Source: Ereboglobus luteus
GTDB lineage: Bacteria; Verrucomicrobiota; Verrucomicrobiia; Opitutales; Opitutaceae
Assembly (NCBI RefSeq): GCF_003096195.1
Contig: NZ_CP023004.1
Span: 1,840,501-1,904,500 of the forward strand
Direction of reading: 5' to 3'
Length of the DNA: 64,000 nt
Shown here one piece after another: positions 16,558 through 24,518 of this stretch. Made by a program: the position numbers and the translations under genes. The stretch's first letter is position 1. Every line of letters starts with the position of its first letter. Under the pieces are notes generated by a model, which was not told the DNA's origin, did not search any database, and saw only the letters and a list, made by a program, of their open reading frames with translations.

Positions 16558-19026
16558 ATGAAGCAGTTCACACATTCTGCCCGCGCATTTTCCTCCCTGT
16601 TTTTCACAGTGATGGCCGCGGCGCTTTTTTCACTCGGCTCGGGAGGCTCATGCCTGCGCGCGCAATCGGCCGCCACCGCGCCGCAGGACCGCATTTTCGC
16701 GCCGGCTCCCGGGTTCAACCGCGAGGCCGCCAGTGTCGTCGCCCTGCTTGAGCAATTTCACTACAATCGCAACGCCGTCAGGCCCGCCGACTACGCCGAG
16801 ATCATCCCCAATTTCATGACCGACTTTGACGGGCAGCGCCTCTTTTTCCTCGAGTCCGACAAGGTTGCGTTCACCACCCGTTACAGTCCGCGCTGGGTTT
16901 ACAACAACCTCACCAGTCTCGGCAAAACCGACCCCGCCTACGATATTTTCAACGTCTATGCCAGGCGCGTCACCGACCGCATCAAATGGGCGCTCGACAA
17001 ACTCGACGCCATCACATCCGACGACCTTGCCGGAACCGACGGCTACCTCTACGACCGCAAGGACGCCCCCTGGCCCGTCGACATGGCCGAGGCCGACGCC
17101 CTCTGGATGCAACGCCTCAAAAACGAAATCATCGGCGAAATGCTCAACGAAAAGAGTCTCGAAGACGCCGGGAAAAACATTCGCAAGCGCTACGAACGCT
17201 GGCTCAAAAATCTCGCCGACATTGAGCCGAAGGACATTTCTGAAACCTACCTCACCACCGTCGCCCATCTCTACGATCCGCACACCGCCTACATGTCCGC
17301 CGAAACCCTTGAGGAGTTCAGCATCGGCATCAAACTCCAGCTCATCGGCATCGGCGCGGTCCTCTCAATCGAGGATGATTATTGCACCATTCAGGAAGTC
17401 GTCGTGGGCGGCCCCGCCGACCTGAGCAAACAACTTCAGCCAAAGGATAAAATCATCGCGGTCGCCGAGGACGGGCATGAGCCCGTTGACGTCATCGGCA
17501 TGAAACTCCGCAAAATTGTGCAGCTTATTCGGGGCAAAAAAGACACCAAGGTTCACCTCACCGTCATTCCCGCCGCCGACTCCTCCCAGCGCAAACAAAT
17601 CATCATCACGCGCGATGTTGTCAGTCTCGACGCCTCGCGCGCGCGCGGCGCCATCCACGAGGTTCCCTCTCCCGACGGCAAGGGCACGACGCCCATCGGC
17701 GTCATCACGCTCCCCGGTTTCTACGACGCCGGCATCAATGACAAGGGCGAGCCCAGCCCCAGCGCCACGCAGGATATTGCCAGGCTCATCACCCAGTTTC
17801 AGCAAAGCGAAACCGGCATTCAGGGTCTCGTCATCGACCTTCGCGGCAACGGCGGCGGCCTCCTCTCCGAGGCCATCAAGCTCACCGGCCTCTTCGTGAA
17901 AGCCGGCCCTGTTGTCCAAGTCAAAAATTACTACGGCCAAGTGCAGGTGGACAGCAGCGAGGCGCCCGAGCCCCTTTACACCGGTCCCCTTGCCGTGCTC
18001 GTCTCGCGCTTCTCCGCCTCCGCCTCCGAGATCGTTGCCGGCGCGCTTCAAAACTACGGCCGCGCCATCATTGTCGGCGACAGCTCCACGCATGGCAAAG
18101 GCACCGTGCAGCAACTCCTCGAAATGCAGCAGCTCGTCCCCGCGCTCGCCCGCCTCAACAGCAAAACCGGCGGCGTGAAGCTCACCATTCAAAAATTCTA
18201 CCTCCCCAACGGCGACTCCACCCAGCTCAAGGGCGTTGTTTCCGACATCCCGCTGCCGTCGATCGACGACTACCTGCCCATCGGTGAAAAAAGCCTTCCG
18301 CGCGCGCTTGCATGGGACGAAATCACACCGAGCAGATACGAGGGTTCCGCTCTCCATCCCGATCTTCTCGAGGCTCTTCGCGAAGCCAGTGAAAAACGCC
18401 AGCAATCACTCGAGGAGTTTGGTTATTTCCGCAAAAGCATCGACTGGTTTAAGACGCGCCAGGAGCAAAAAATCCTGTCGCTCAACCTTGATGAACGGCT
18501 TGCGCAACAAACCCGCGACAAAGCATTCAAGAAAGGGCAGGACGAGGAGCGCAACCGCCTTGCCGCCGCCGTCGGCTATACTTCCAAGGAGTTTCTCCTC
18601 GGTCCGCCAAAGGAAAAAAGGCGCAAGGCCTCGAAGACGCCCTCGGCAAACACCGTCCCTCCCGCGAGCGCCGAGCCCCTCCCCGAATCCACCCCTGACG
18701 CCGGGGATGACAAGCAGCCGGCGCTTCCCGACCAAAGCAGCGCCATTCCCAAAACCCTTCCGGACGGTATTCGCTTGGCGGGGACCAGTGTTGCCAGCTC
18801 CGGTAATGCCGATGCTCAGCCCGGCGCTGACGCGTCAGCCACCGGAAGCGACGAGGCCACTATCAGCGACGAGCAACTGGAGGAGGATTCCAAGAAACTC
18901 GACATCCATCTTCGCGAAACCCTGCGCGTGTTGAACGACGCCATTAACATGGCCAGGCACCCCGGCCCCAGTGTCGCCGCCAACGCTCCCGCGCCCCTGA
19001 CCGCCGCCGCTGTCGGGCGCCGTTAA
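16558..19026 (+). CDS. prc: Carboxy-terminal processing protease (S41A, Prc/Tsp-like)
   Basis: An 822-residue periplasmic serine protease. It has a signal peptide (to about residue 37), an N-terminal Tsp helical domain, a PDZ domain containing GIGAVLSIEDDYCTIQEVVVGGPA, and an S41 catalytic domain with the Ser in FSASASE (middle Ser of SASAS) and the Lys of HGKGTVQ about 26 residues later, as in E. coli Tsp. A DUF3340-type C-terminal region (about 570 onward) follows, then a Pro/Ala/Asp-rich tail longer than usual. Such enzymes trim or degrade envelope proteins from their C-termini, including peptidoglycan hydrolases. The ATG at 16558 begins the signal peptide directly. Confidence 0.94.
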   Translation: MKQFTHSARAFSSLFFTVMAAALFSLGSGGSCLRAQSAATAPQDRIFAPAPGFNREAASVVALLEQFHYNRNAVRPADYAEIIPNFMTDFDGQRLFFLESDKVAFTTRYSPRWVYNNLTSLGKTDPAYDIFNVYARRVTDRIKWALDKLDAITSDDLAGTDGYLYDRKDAPWPVDMAEADALWMQRLKNEIIGEMLNEKSLEDAGKNIRKRYERWLKNLADIEPKDISETYLTTVAHLYDPHTAYMSAETLEEFSIGIKLQLIGIGAVLSIEDDYCTIQEVVVGGPADLSKQLQPKDKIIAVAEDGHEPVDVIGMKLRKIVQLIRGKKDTKVHLTVIPAADSSQRKQIIITRDVVSLDASRARGAIHEVPSPDGKGTTPIGVITLPGFYDAGINDKGEPSPSATQDIARLITQFQQSETGIQGLVIDLRGNGGGLLSEAIKLTGLFVKAGPVVQVKNYYGQVQVDSSEAPEPLYTGPLAVLVSRFSASASEIVAGALQNYGRAIIVGDSSTHGKGTVQQLLEMQQLVPALARLNSKTGGVKLTIQKFYLPNGDSTQLKGVVSDIPLPSIDDYLPIGEKSLPRALAWDEITPSRYEGSALHPDLLEALREASEKRQQSLEEFGYFRKSIDWFKTRQEQKILSLNLDERLAQQTRDKAFKKGQDEERNRLAAAVGYTSKEFLLGPPKEKRRKASKTPSANTVPPASAEPLPESTPDAGDDKQPALPDQSSAIPKTLPDGIRLAGTSVASSGNADAQPGADASATGSDEATISDEQLEEDSKKLDIHLRETLRVLNDAINMARHPGPSVAANAPAPLTAAAVGRR

Positions 19027-19062
19027 TTCATTCGCCGGCAATTCGCCTTTTCAAAAAACCGC

Positions 19063-19089
19063 CAGTGCGCACCATGCCGTCGCGCACTG
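19063..19089 (+). promoter_or_regulatory. Candidate activator-binding dyad upstream of a sigma-54 promoter
   Basis: A perfect inverted repeat CAGTGCGC (19063-19070) and GCGCACTG (19082-19089) is separated by 11 bases. Its centre lies about 80 bases before the start site predicted for the sigma-54 promoter at 19130, where enhancer-binding activators usually sit. With no T-run it is a poor terminator for the preceding protease gene. Confidence 0.5.
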
Positions 19090-19129
19090 AAAACCGGGAC
19101 GCGCTGTGATGCGTCAAGTTGGGCAAAGC

Positions 19130-19145
19130 TGGCACGAAATTTGCG
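19130..19145 (+). promoter_or_regulatory. Sigma-54 (RpoN) promoter
   Basis: TGGCACGAAATTTGCG matches the consensus TGGCACRNNNNTTGCW at every fixed position except the last. Transcription would begin near 19156, leaving a leader of about 200 bases before the small lipoprotein gene at 19358. I found no strong stem-loop in the leader by eye; it is rather AT-rich. Confidence 0.75.
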
Positions 19146-19357
19146 TTGAAAAATCAATGCGTGGAAACAAAACGCGTTTTTCTAACTGCGTAATTGATTG
19201 TATTGCAACGAAATGCGCGGACAAAAAGTCGAGGGTTATTTTATACTGGAACCCGTGCGGAAAAGCCTGTCTGTCAAAGTTCGCGCCGGTGAAAACCTAA
19301 CTAATCTGGTTTTTCGACCGACGCAAAAAACAAACAATAATCCACCTAACCATCCAT

Positions 19358-19705
19358 ATGAAATTCATCTACACTGCAGTTATCGCCCTTGCCGTTCTCG
19401 CTTTCGCCGGTTGCGGCGCGAAGAAAGAAGCGCTCCCCTCCACGCAAAACGCGCCCAAGTTTGAAAATGCCGCGACCAACGAATTCGTTAAGGCTTATTC
19501 CGACGTGGCCAACGAGGTCGCCGTCGCCTACAAGGCGAAGGACTACACCAAGATCGCATCCCTCTCGACCAAGATGGCTGAAATTACAGGCAAGAGTGCC
19601 GACGCCCTCAAGGGTCTCAAGGAAGCCGACACCAAGAAGCTCACCGACTGGATCAACGCTGTCACCCAGGAGCTGGCTGACGCCGCCGCGAAGGCAGCAA
19701 AGTAA
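19358..19705 (+). CDS. Small helical lipoprotein of unknown function
   Basis: A 115-residue lipoprotein: signal peptide with lipobox AFAGC (Cys about residue 19), then an almost entirely helical, Ala/Lys-rich mature part of about 95 residues ending AAAKAAK. It resembles short periplasmic bundle proteins but matches no family I can name. It is expressed from its own transcription unit, between a sigma-54 promoter with a long leader and a strong terminator, suggesting strongly regulated and possibly abundant expression. Confidence 0.8.
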   Translation: MKFIYTAVIALAVLAFAGCGAKKEALPSTQNAPKFENAATNEFVKAYSDVANEVAVAYKAKDYTKIASLSTKMAEITGKSADALKGLKEADTKKLTDWINAVTQELADAAAKAAK

Positions 19706-19780
19706 GTCCTGTATTTTCGGATGAACCGGCGCCGCTCCATGCAACGACGGTTCTCGTTCATTCCGTGACATAACACTAAT

Positions 19781-19814
19781 CCGGGGTGGCCTGTCCGCCA
19801 CCCCGGTTTTTTTT
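19781..19814 (+). terminator. Rho-independent terminator of the small lipoprotein gene
   Basis: A 10-bp GC-rich stem (19781-19790 with 19797-19806), loop CTGTCC, and eight T residues. Confidence 0.95.
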
Positions 19815-19836
19815 ATCATTCATGCCGCGCCACTCT

Positions 19837-21066
19837 TCACGCGACGGCATTTTCCGTTTCCAATAAAAAGCCGAGAAGCCCTTGGGCCGCGCCATTGTGA
19901 TTAGGCGTGCCGGACGCGCCCGTCACACCAAGCGCGCGAAGATACCCGGAAAAACGCGCGGGCATGTCGCCCGCAAACCAGTTCGTCCACACCTCGCGAA
20001 GCGTCTCCTCGCGCGCGTGGTTTTGCGCGGCGAGAAGCGGCAGAAAACCGTCGCAAACAAGCGTGTCGAATCGCGAGCCCCCAAGCGCGTCGCCGCAGAT
20101 TTCCATGCGGATGCGTTTGCGCAGCGAGGCGGCTTTGTTCACGCGTCGCCACTCCGCGACGCTGGCCGGCGGCGGTTCGTTTTTTTGAAATCCCGCGGCA
20201 AACGCTCGCAGCAATTGCGGCCACGCGGGGCGCGCTGATGCCCACAAGGCATACTGGCGCAGGCGGGTGCGCGGATGATTTGCCGGGCGGGATGAACGCG
20301 GCGCCCATGCGCGGTTGTCAGCCTGTTCGTCGAAAATGCGTTCCGCGAACGAAATGGCGTTTTGCGCGTTCACCGATTGCGGCCAGTTTTCCAGCGGATG
20401 CTCCCCGGCAATCGCAATCATCGCGGGGCGGTTGTTCCGGTATCCGAGGATTTCGAGCGCGGTGTGATGGCATGCGTCGTCCCAGCCGAGCCGTGTGACG
20501 CGCCTGTGCGCGAAATGAATTTTTTGATGCCAGCGCTTTTGGGCGTGATGAGCGATCGCGGAGGAAAGCTCGGAGAGCGTGAGCGAGGAAAGCTTTTTGC
20601 CGGCGTTCGAAAGCGGATGCGCGGCGAGACGCTCGACAGCATCGTCCGCCGCGTATTGCTCAAGGTCGTGGTGCAGGAGCGGGAGAAGCGCGAGGATCGG
20701 GATTTCGCGGCCGCCGGCCCCGCTGGTCGTGACGCATTGCGGGGGGAAAAGCACGACGTGCAAAACCACGTTTGCGTGGGCCGGGTCGTTCGCGTGCCGG
20801 TGCGCGTGCCAGTCGGCCTCGCGCAAATGCACCTCGACATCGCCGGTGATGATTGTGTTTCCGATCCGCAGGCGCGCGTTTTTAAAATCCGGTCCGCCAC
20901 CGTGATTCCACTGGCCGGGATGCCCGATGCGCACGCGCTGTCCGCCGGCGGTTGCGGCGTGAAGCGTGTCGAAATCGCGCCGGTCCCAGATTTTCTGGAG
21001 CAATGTCTCGGGAAAAGTGAACGGGCCGTAGAGCCCTTGAATTTCTGCGACGGCGGGGGATTTCAT
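19837..21066 (-). CDS. DUF2851 family protein
   Basis: A 409-residue cytoplasmic protein of the DUF2851 family, found mainly in Bacteroidota, Chlorobi and Verrucomicrobia, of unknown function. Recognisable family features are the N-terminal ALLQKIW-like stretch, GHPGQWNHGGGPDFKNARLRIG, GDVEVHLREADWHAHRHANDP, and the later RIRPANHPRTRLRQ-type motif (RPANHPRTRLRQYA here). The conserved His and acidic residues hint at a metal-dependent enzyme, but none is proven. Length is normal. It is transcribed divergently from the SPFH gene. Confidence 0.88.
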   Translation of the reverse strand: MKSPAVAEIQGLYGPFTFPETLLQKIWDRRDFDTLHAATAGGQRVRIGHPGQWNHGGGPDFKNARLRIGNTIITGDVEVHLREADWHAHRHANDPAHANVVLHVVLFPPQCVTTSGAGGREIPILALLPLLHHDLEQYAADDAVERLAAHPLSNAGKKLSSLTLSELSSAIAHHAQKRWHQKIHFAHRRVTRLGWDDACHHTALEILGYRNNRPAMIAIAGEHPLENWPQSVNAQNAISFAERIFDEQADNRAWAPRSSRPANHPRTRLRQYALWASARPAWPQLLRAFAAGFQKNEPPPASVAEWRRVNKAASLRKRIRMEICGDALGGSRFDTLVCDGFLPLLAAQNHAREETLREVWTNWFAGDMPARFSGYLRALGVTGASGTPNHNGAAQGLLGFLLETENAVA

Positions 21067-21197
21067 GGGGCGTGGAGGTTTTGCGTGAGAGTGAAGCAGA
21101 ACGCGGCCTGTTTGTTGATTCCAAAGTGCGCGAAATTTTCAGCGGCGGCGCATCGGCGCTTGCACACGGGGGAGTCTGTCCGCTTTTTATACGCATT

Positions 21198-22007
21198 ATG
21201 CAACCCGCAAAAGTCATCGGCCCAATCGTTCTCATCCTTGTAATCATCGTCGCGGCGGCGCAGGCCACGTTTGTTGTCGAGCCCGGCTATCGCGGTGTGC
21301 TTGTGACGCTGGGAACCGTCAGCAAACAATTTGAGCCGGAGGGGTTCGGCGTGAAAAAACCCTTCATCTCGACGGTGATTCCCGTGCTGACCCGCCAGCA
21401 GACGCGCGAGCTGCCGTCGGAGTGCTACTCGTCGGATTTGCAGCAAGTGCAGATGAAGTTGCGCGTGCTTTACCGCATTCCCGAACAATCGGTCGTGAAG
21501 ATTTACCAGGAATACGCGGGCGACCCGTTCACGAGCCTGATCGCGCCGCGCGTGCAGGAGGCGCTCAAGGAAGTGGCGGCGTTGCAAAGCGCCGAGCAAA
21601 TCGTGCGCCAGCGCGAGCAGATTAAAAACCATGCGCTCGAAAACGCCCGCAGGAAAATCGGAGACATTCTCAACATCGTCGACCTCGTGATCGAGGACAC
21701 CACGCTGTCGCGCGAACTGGAGGCGGCGATTGAATCCAAGATGGTCCAGGAGCAGGAGGCGGCCAAGGCGCGCTTCACACAACAAAAGACCGAGATCGAG
21801 GCGGCGACGGCGATCATCCGCGCAAAGGGCGAGGCCGAGGCGATCCGCATTCGCGGCGAGGCGCTGCGCGACAACCCGACCCTGATCGAATTGCAGATCG
21901 TCGAGAAGTGGGACGGCAAGAGCCCGCTCGTCATCGGCGGCGGAAGCCAGAGCGCCGCAAACATATTGCTGCCGATCAACGTCTCCGCGGGCAATCGCTC
22001 AAAGTAA
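21198..22007 (+). CDS. Prohibitin-like SPFH/Band 7 protein
   Basis: A 269-residue membrane scaffold protein. One N-terminal membrane segment (about 5-24) is followed by the SPFH domain (VEPGYRGVLVTLGTV to about residue 170) and a charged coiled-coil tail with the usual QEQEAAKARF pattern (about 175-225). SPFH proteins form rings that organise membrane regions and often regulate FtsH-type proteases. The ATG at 21198 places the anchor right at the N-terminus; the frame is open upstream without a sensible start. No partner gene is adjacent. Confidence 0.92.
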   Translation: MQPAKVIGPIVLILVIIVAAAQATFVVEPGYRGVLVTLGTVSKQFEPEGFGVKKPFISTVIPVLTRQQTRELPSECYSSDLQQVQMKLRVLYRIPEQSVVKIYQEYAGDPFTSLIAPRVQEALKEVAALQSAEQIVRQREQIKNHALENARRKIGDILNIVDLVIEDTTLSRELEAAIESKMVQEQEAAKARFTQQKTEIEAATAIIRAKGEAEAIRIRGEALRDNPTLIELQIVEKWDGKSPLVIGGGSQSAANILLPINVSAGNRSK

Positions 22008-22055
22008 ACCGTCCGCGGCGCCGCGCAACAGCCTGCCGCCCGGTGCCGCGTGCTG

Positions 22056-22586
22056 TCAGAGACAGCAGTGCTTGTATTTTTTCCCGCTGCCGCAGGGGCA
22101 GGGATCGTTGCGCCCGACCTTGGGCGTTGCCGAAACCTTGGGCGCGGGACCGGTGCGGATCGGACGCGTGTAAATCCACTCGCCGCCGGTGCGCGTGAAC
22201 GCGGATTTTTCCTGGAGCGGATGCTCGTTTTTATCCTCGTCGAGGAAGTAGGCGGTGAACTCGACCGTGGACGAGTCGGGATTGCCGTTGACGACGGGTT
22301 CGTGCGAGTGAATCACGAGGCGCGTCCATTCCAAGTCGTAGGTGTTTTCCTTTGCGCGGATTTCGTCGTAGGGTTTTTTCGCGGTGCCGGCGTAGGAGAG
22401 GTGCAGGTGCTTGTAGTCGCGGACGACGTGCGCGGTGAAGCGCGAGCGCATGAGCGCCTCGGCCGTGGCGGCAGGCCGTTTTCTCTGGAGCACGGGCTGG
22501 CAGCATGCGCCAAAAGTTTGCCCGCTGCCGCAAGGGCAGGGGGATTCGGAAGTGATGTCGGCGGGGAGCGCGGCGGGAGTTGTCAT
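22056..22586 (-). CDS. YchJ-like protein with two SEC-C zinc motifs
   Basis: A 176-residue protein of the YchJ/UPF0225 group. An N-terminal SEC-C zinc-binding motif ([13 protein letters not shown], about residues 16-28), a central NTF2-like domain with [17 protein letters not shown], and a second SEC-C motif at the very C-terminus ([13 protein letters not shown]) are seen. The terminal motif is the same kind of zinc finger that SecA uses to contact SecB and ribosomes; the role in YchJ proteins is unknown. The ATG at 22586 was chosen because the 45 residues encoded upstream are low-complexity and unlike the family. Confidence 0.88.
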   Translation of the reverse strand: MTTPAALPADITSESPCPCGSGQTFGACCQPVLQRKRPAATAEALMRSRFTAHVVRDYKHLHLSYAGTAKKPYDEIRAKENTYDLEWTRLVIHSHEPVVNGNPDSSTVEFTAYFLDEDKNEHPLQEKSAFTRTGGEWIYTRPIRTGPAPKVSATPKVGRNDPCPCGSGKKYKHCCL

Positions 22587-22723
22587 GATGAGAATTGGGC
22601 GAGGTGTTAAGCGGATCACCCGCGGCGTGCGAGCAAAGAAAATCAGCGTCGGGGGCGGCGCGCGTGTTTTGACCGCTTGCACTTGCGCGGCGGAGGCCTC
22701 AAAGTGACCGTTCTTTTTCAACC

Positions 22724-23053
22724 ATGGTCAAAGGACAAAAAGTCGTCTGCATCAATGACACGTTCAACGATTTCATTCGTGCAATCTATCTGCAGCTTCC
22801 CGTAAAGGGGAAGACCTACACGATTCGCGAGGTGTTTCTCGGTCGCGAGAAAATCGTGAAGGGCGGCGAATCCGCGACCGTGGGCATCCTCCTTGAGGAG
22901 CTGGTAAATCCGCCCGATCCGTTTCACGCGGCCAAGCAGGAACTCGGTTTCACATCGGAACGCTTCGCGCCGCTTGAGGAGCTGCCGCCCGAGCAAGAGG
23001 AGGTCGGGGAGGCCGTCGGCGCGGGAGCGGGCGCCGGCTTTGGCTACAACTGA
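22724..23053 (+). CDS. Conserved hypothetical protein
   Basis: A 109-residue protein without a recognised family. The first 65 residues look like a compact beta-rich domain (VVCINDTFN, then [20 protein letters not shown]), a pattern I associate with small uncharacterised proteins in this phylum. The remainder is acidic and ends in a Gly/Ala-rich tail. It precedes the phosphofructokinase gene by 64 bases on the same strand and could be cotranscribed, without evidence of a shared role. Confidence 0.65.
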   Translation: MVKGQKVVCINDTFNDFIRAIYLQLPVKGKTYTIREVFLGREKIVKGGESATVGILLEELVNPPDPFHAAKQELGFTSERFAPLEELPPEQEEVGEAVGAGAGAGFGYN

Positions 23054-23117
23054 CGGGCGGTTGCGCCTTGCATTTTTTGAATCCAAAAAATGCAATCCAA
23101 AATCCAAAATTTCCATC

Positions 23118-24353
23118 ATGAGCACAACAAAACCCAAGAAAGTCGCAATCCTCACAGCGGGCGGTCTCGCCCCGTGCCTCAGCTCCGCCATCGGCGGCCT
23201 GATTGAGCGCTACACCGAGATTGCGCCCGACATCGAAATCATCGCCTACCGCGGCGGCTACAAGGGCCTGCTGCTCGGCGACAGTTACAAGATCGGCCCC
23301 GCCGAGCGCGCCCAGGCGCACGTGCTGCACCGCCACGGCGGCAGCCCGATCGGCAACAGCCGCGTCAAGCTCACCAACGTCAAGGACTGCGTGAAGCGCG
23401 GCCTCGTCAAGGAAGGCCAGGACCCGCAAAAAGTCGCCGCCGACCAGCTCATCAAGGACGGCGTTGACGTGCTCCACACCATCGGTGGCGACGACACCAA
23501 CACCGCCGCCGCCGACCTCGCCGCGTTTCTTGCCAAGAACAATTACGGCCTGTCCGTCATCGGCCTGCCCAAGACAATCGACAACGACGTGTATCCCATC
23601 CGCCAGTCGCTCGGCGCGTGGACGGCCGCCGAGCAGGGCGCGCGCTATTTCCGCAACGTCGTCGCCGAGCACGGCGCGAACCCGCGCATGCTGATCGTGC
23701 ACGAAGTCATGGGCCGCAACTGCGGCTGGCTGACCGCCGCCACCGCTCGCGATTATCGCAAGCTGCTCGACCGCGAGGAATTCGCGCCCGGCCTCGGCCT
23801 CACCCGTGCCAACCTCGAAGTCCACGGCGTTTACATTCCCGAAATGGCCGTCGATCTCAAGACCGAGGCCGCCCGCCTGAAGGCCCTCATGGACAAGCAG
23901 GACAACATCAACATCTTCATCTCCGAGGGCGCCGGCGTGGAGTCCATCGTTGCCGAAATGGAGTCCAAGGGACAGGAAGTGCCGCGCGATGCGTTCGGCC
24001 ACGTGAAGCTCGACGCAGTGAACCCCGGCAAGTGGTTCGGCGAGCAATTCGCAAAAATGATCGGTGCCGAAAAAACGCTCGTGCAAAAGAGCGGTTATTT
24101 CGCCCGCGCCGCCGCCGCCAACGTGGACGACCTGCGCCTCATCAAGAGCTGCACCGACCTCGCCGTCGAGTGCGCGCTCCGTCGCGAGAGCGGCGTGATC
24201 GGCCACGACGAGGACCAGGGCGGCGTGCTCCGCGCAATCGAGTTCCCGCGCATCAAGGGCGGCAAACCCTTCAACATCGACACCCCGTGGTTCACTGAAA
24301 CGCTCGCCGCCATCGCCCAGCCCAAGGGCGCGCGCGTGGACGTGAAACACTAA
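23118..24353 (+). CDS. pfp: Pyrophosphate-dependent phosphofructokinase
   Basis: A 411-residue enzyme that interconverts fructose 6-phosphate and fructose 1,6-bisphosphate in glycolysis, using pyrophosphate in place of ATP. PPi use is indicated by GGDDTN (about residues 119-124), where ATP enzymes have GGDGS. The catalytic region PKTIDND and the sugar-phosphate-binding MGRNCGWL are intact. The ATG at 23118 gives the usual short N-terminus before the first glycine-rich strand (VAILTAGGLAPCLSS). A strong terminator follows. Confidence 0.95.
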   Translation: MSTTKPKKVAILTAGGLAPCLSSAIGGLIERYTEIAPDIEIIAYRGGYKGLLLGDSYKIGPAERAQAHVLHRHGGSPIGNSRVKLTNVKDCVKRGLVKEGQDPQKVAADQLIKDGVDVLHTIGGDDTNTAAADLAAFLAKNNYGLSVIGLPKTIDNDVYPIRQSLGAWTAAEQGARYFRNVVAEHGANPRMLIVHEVMGRNCGWLTAATARDYRKLLDREEFAPGLGLTRANLEVHGVYIPEMAVDLKTEAARLKALMDKQDNINIFISEGAGVESIVAEMESKGQEVPRDAFGHVKLDAVNPGKWFGEQFAKMIGAEKTLVQKSGYFARAAAANVDDLRLIKSCTDLAVECALRRESGVIGHDEDQGGVLRAIEFPRIKGGKPFNIDTPWFTETLAAIAQPKGARVDVKH

Positions 24354-24371
24354 GACCCGGGTTTTGTTTTC

Positions 24372-24413
24372 ATCGGCGGAGGCGTTCATTGCGCGCGCCT
24401 CCGCCGATTTTTT
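24372..24413 (+). terminator. Rho-independent terminator of the phosphofructokinase gene
   Basis: A 13-bp perfect stem (24372-24384 with 24396-24408) ending in a T6 run. Confidence 0.95.
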
Positions 24414-24518
24414 AAACTGAAACGCCGTTTGTGTTTTGCGGTGCGGGCTTGGCCGCCTTCCGTGGCGCGGCCCGGACGCAATGCCTTTGGCGCTTCCCCG
24501 TTTTGTTTTTCCGACATC

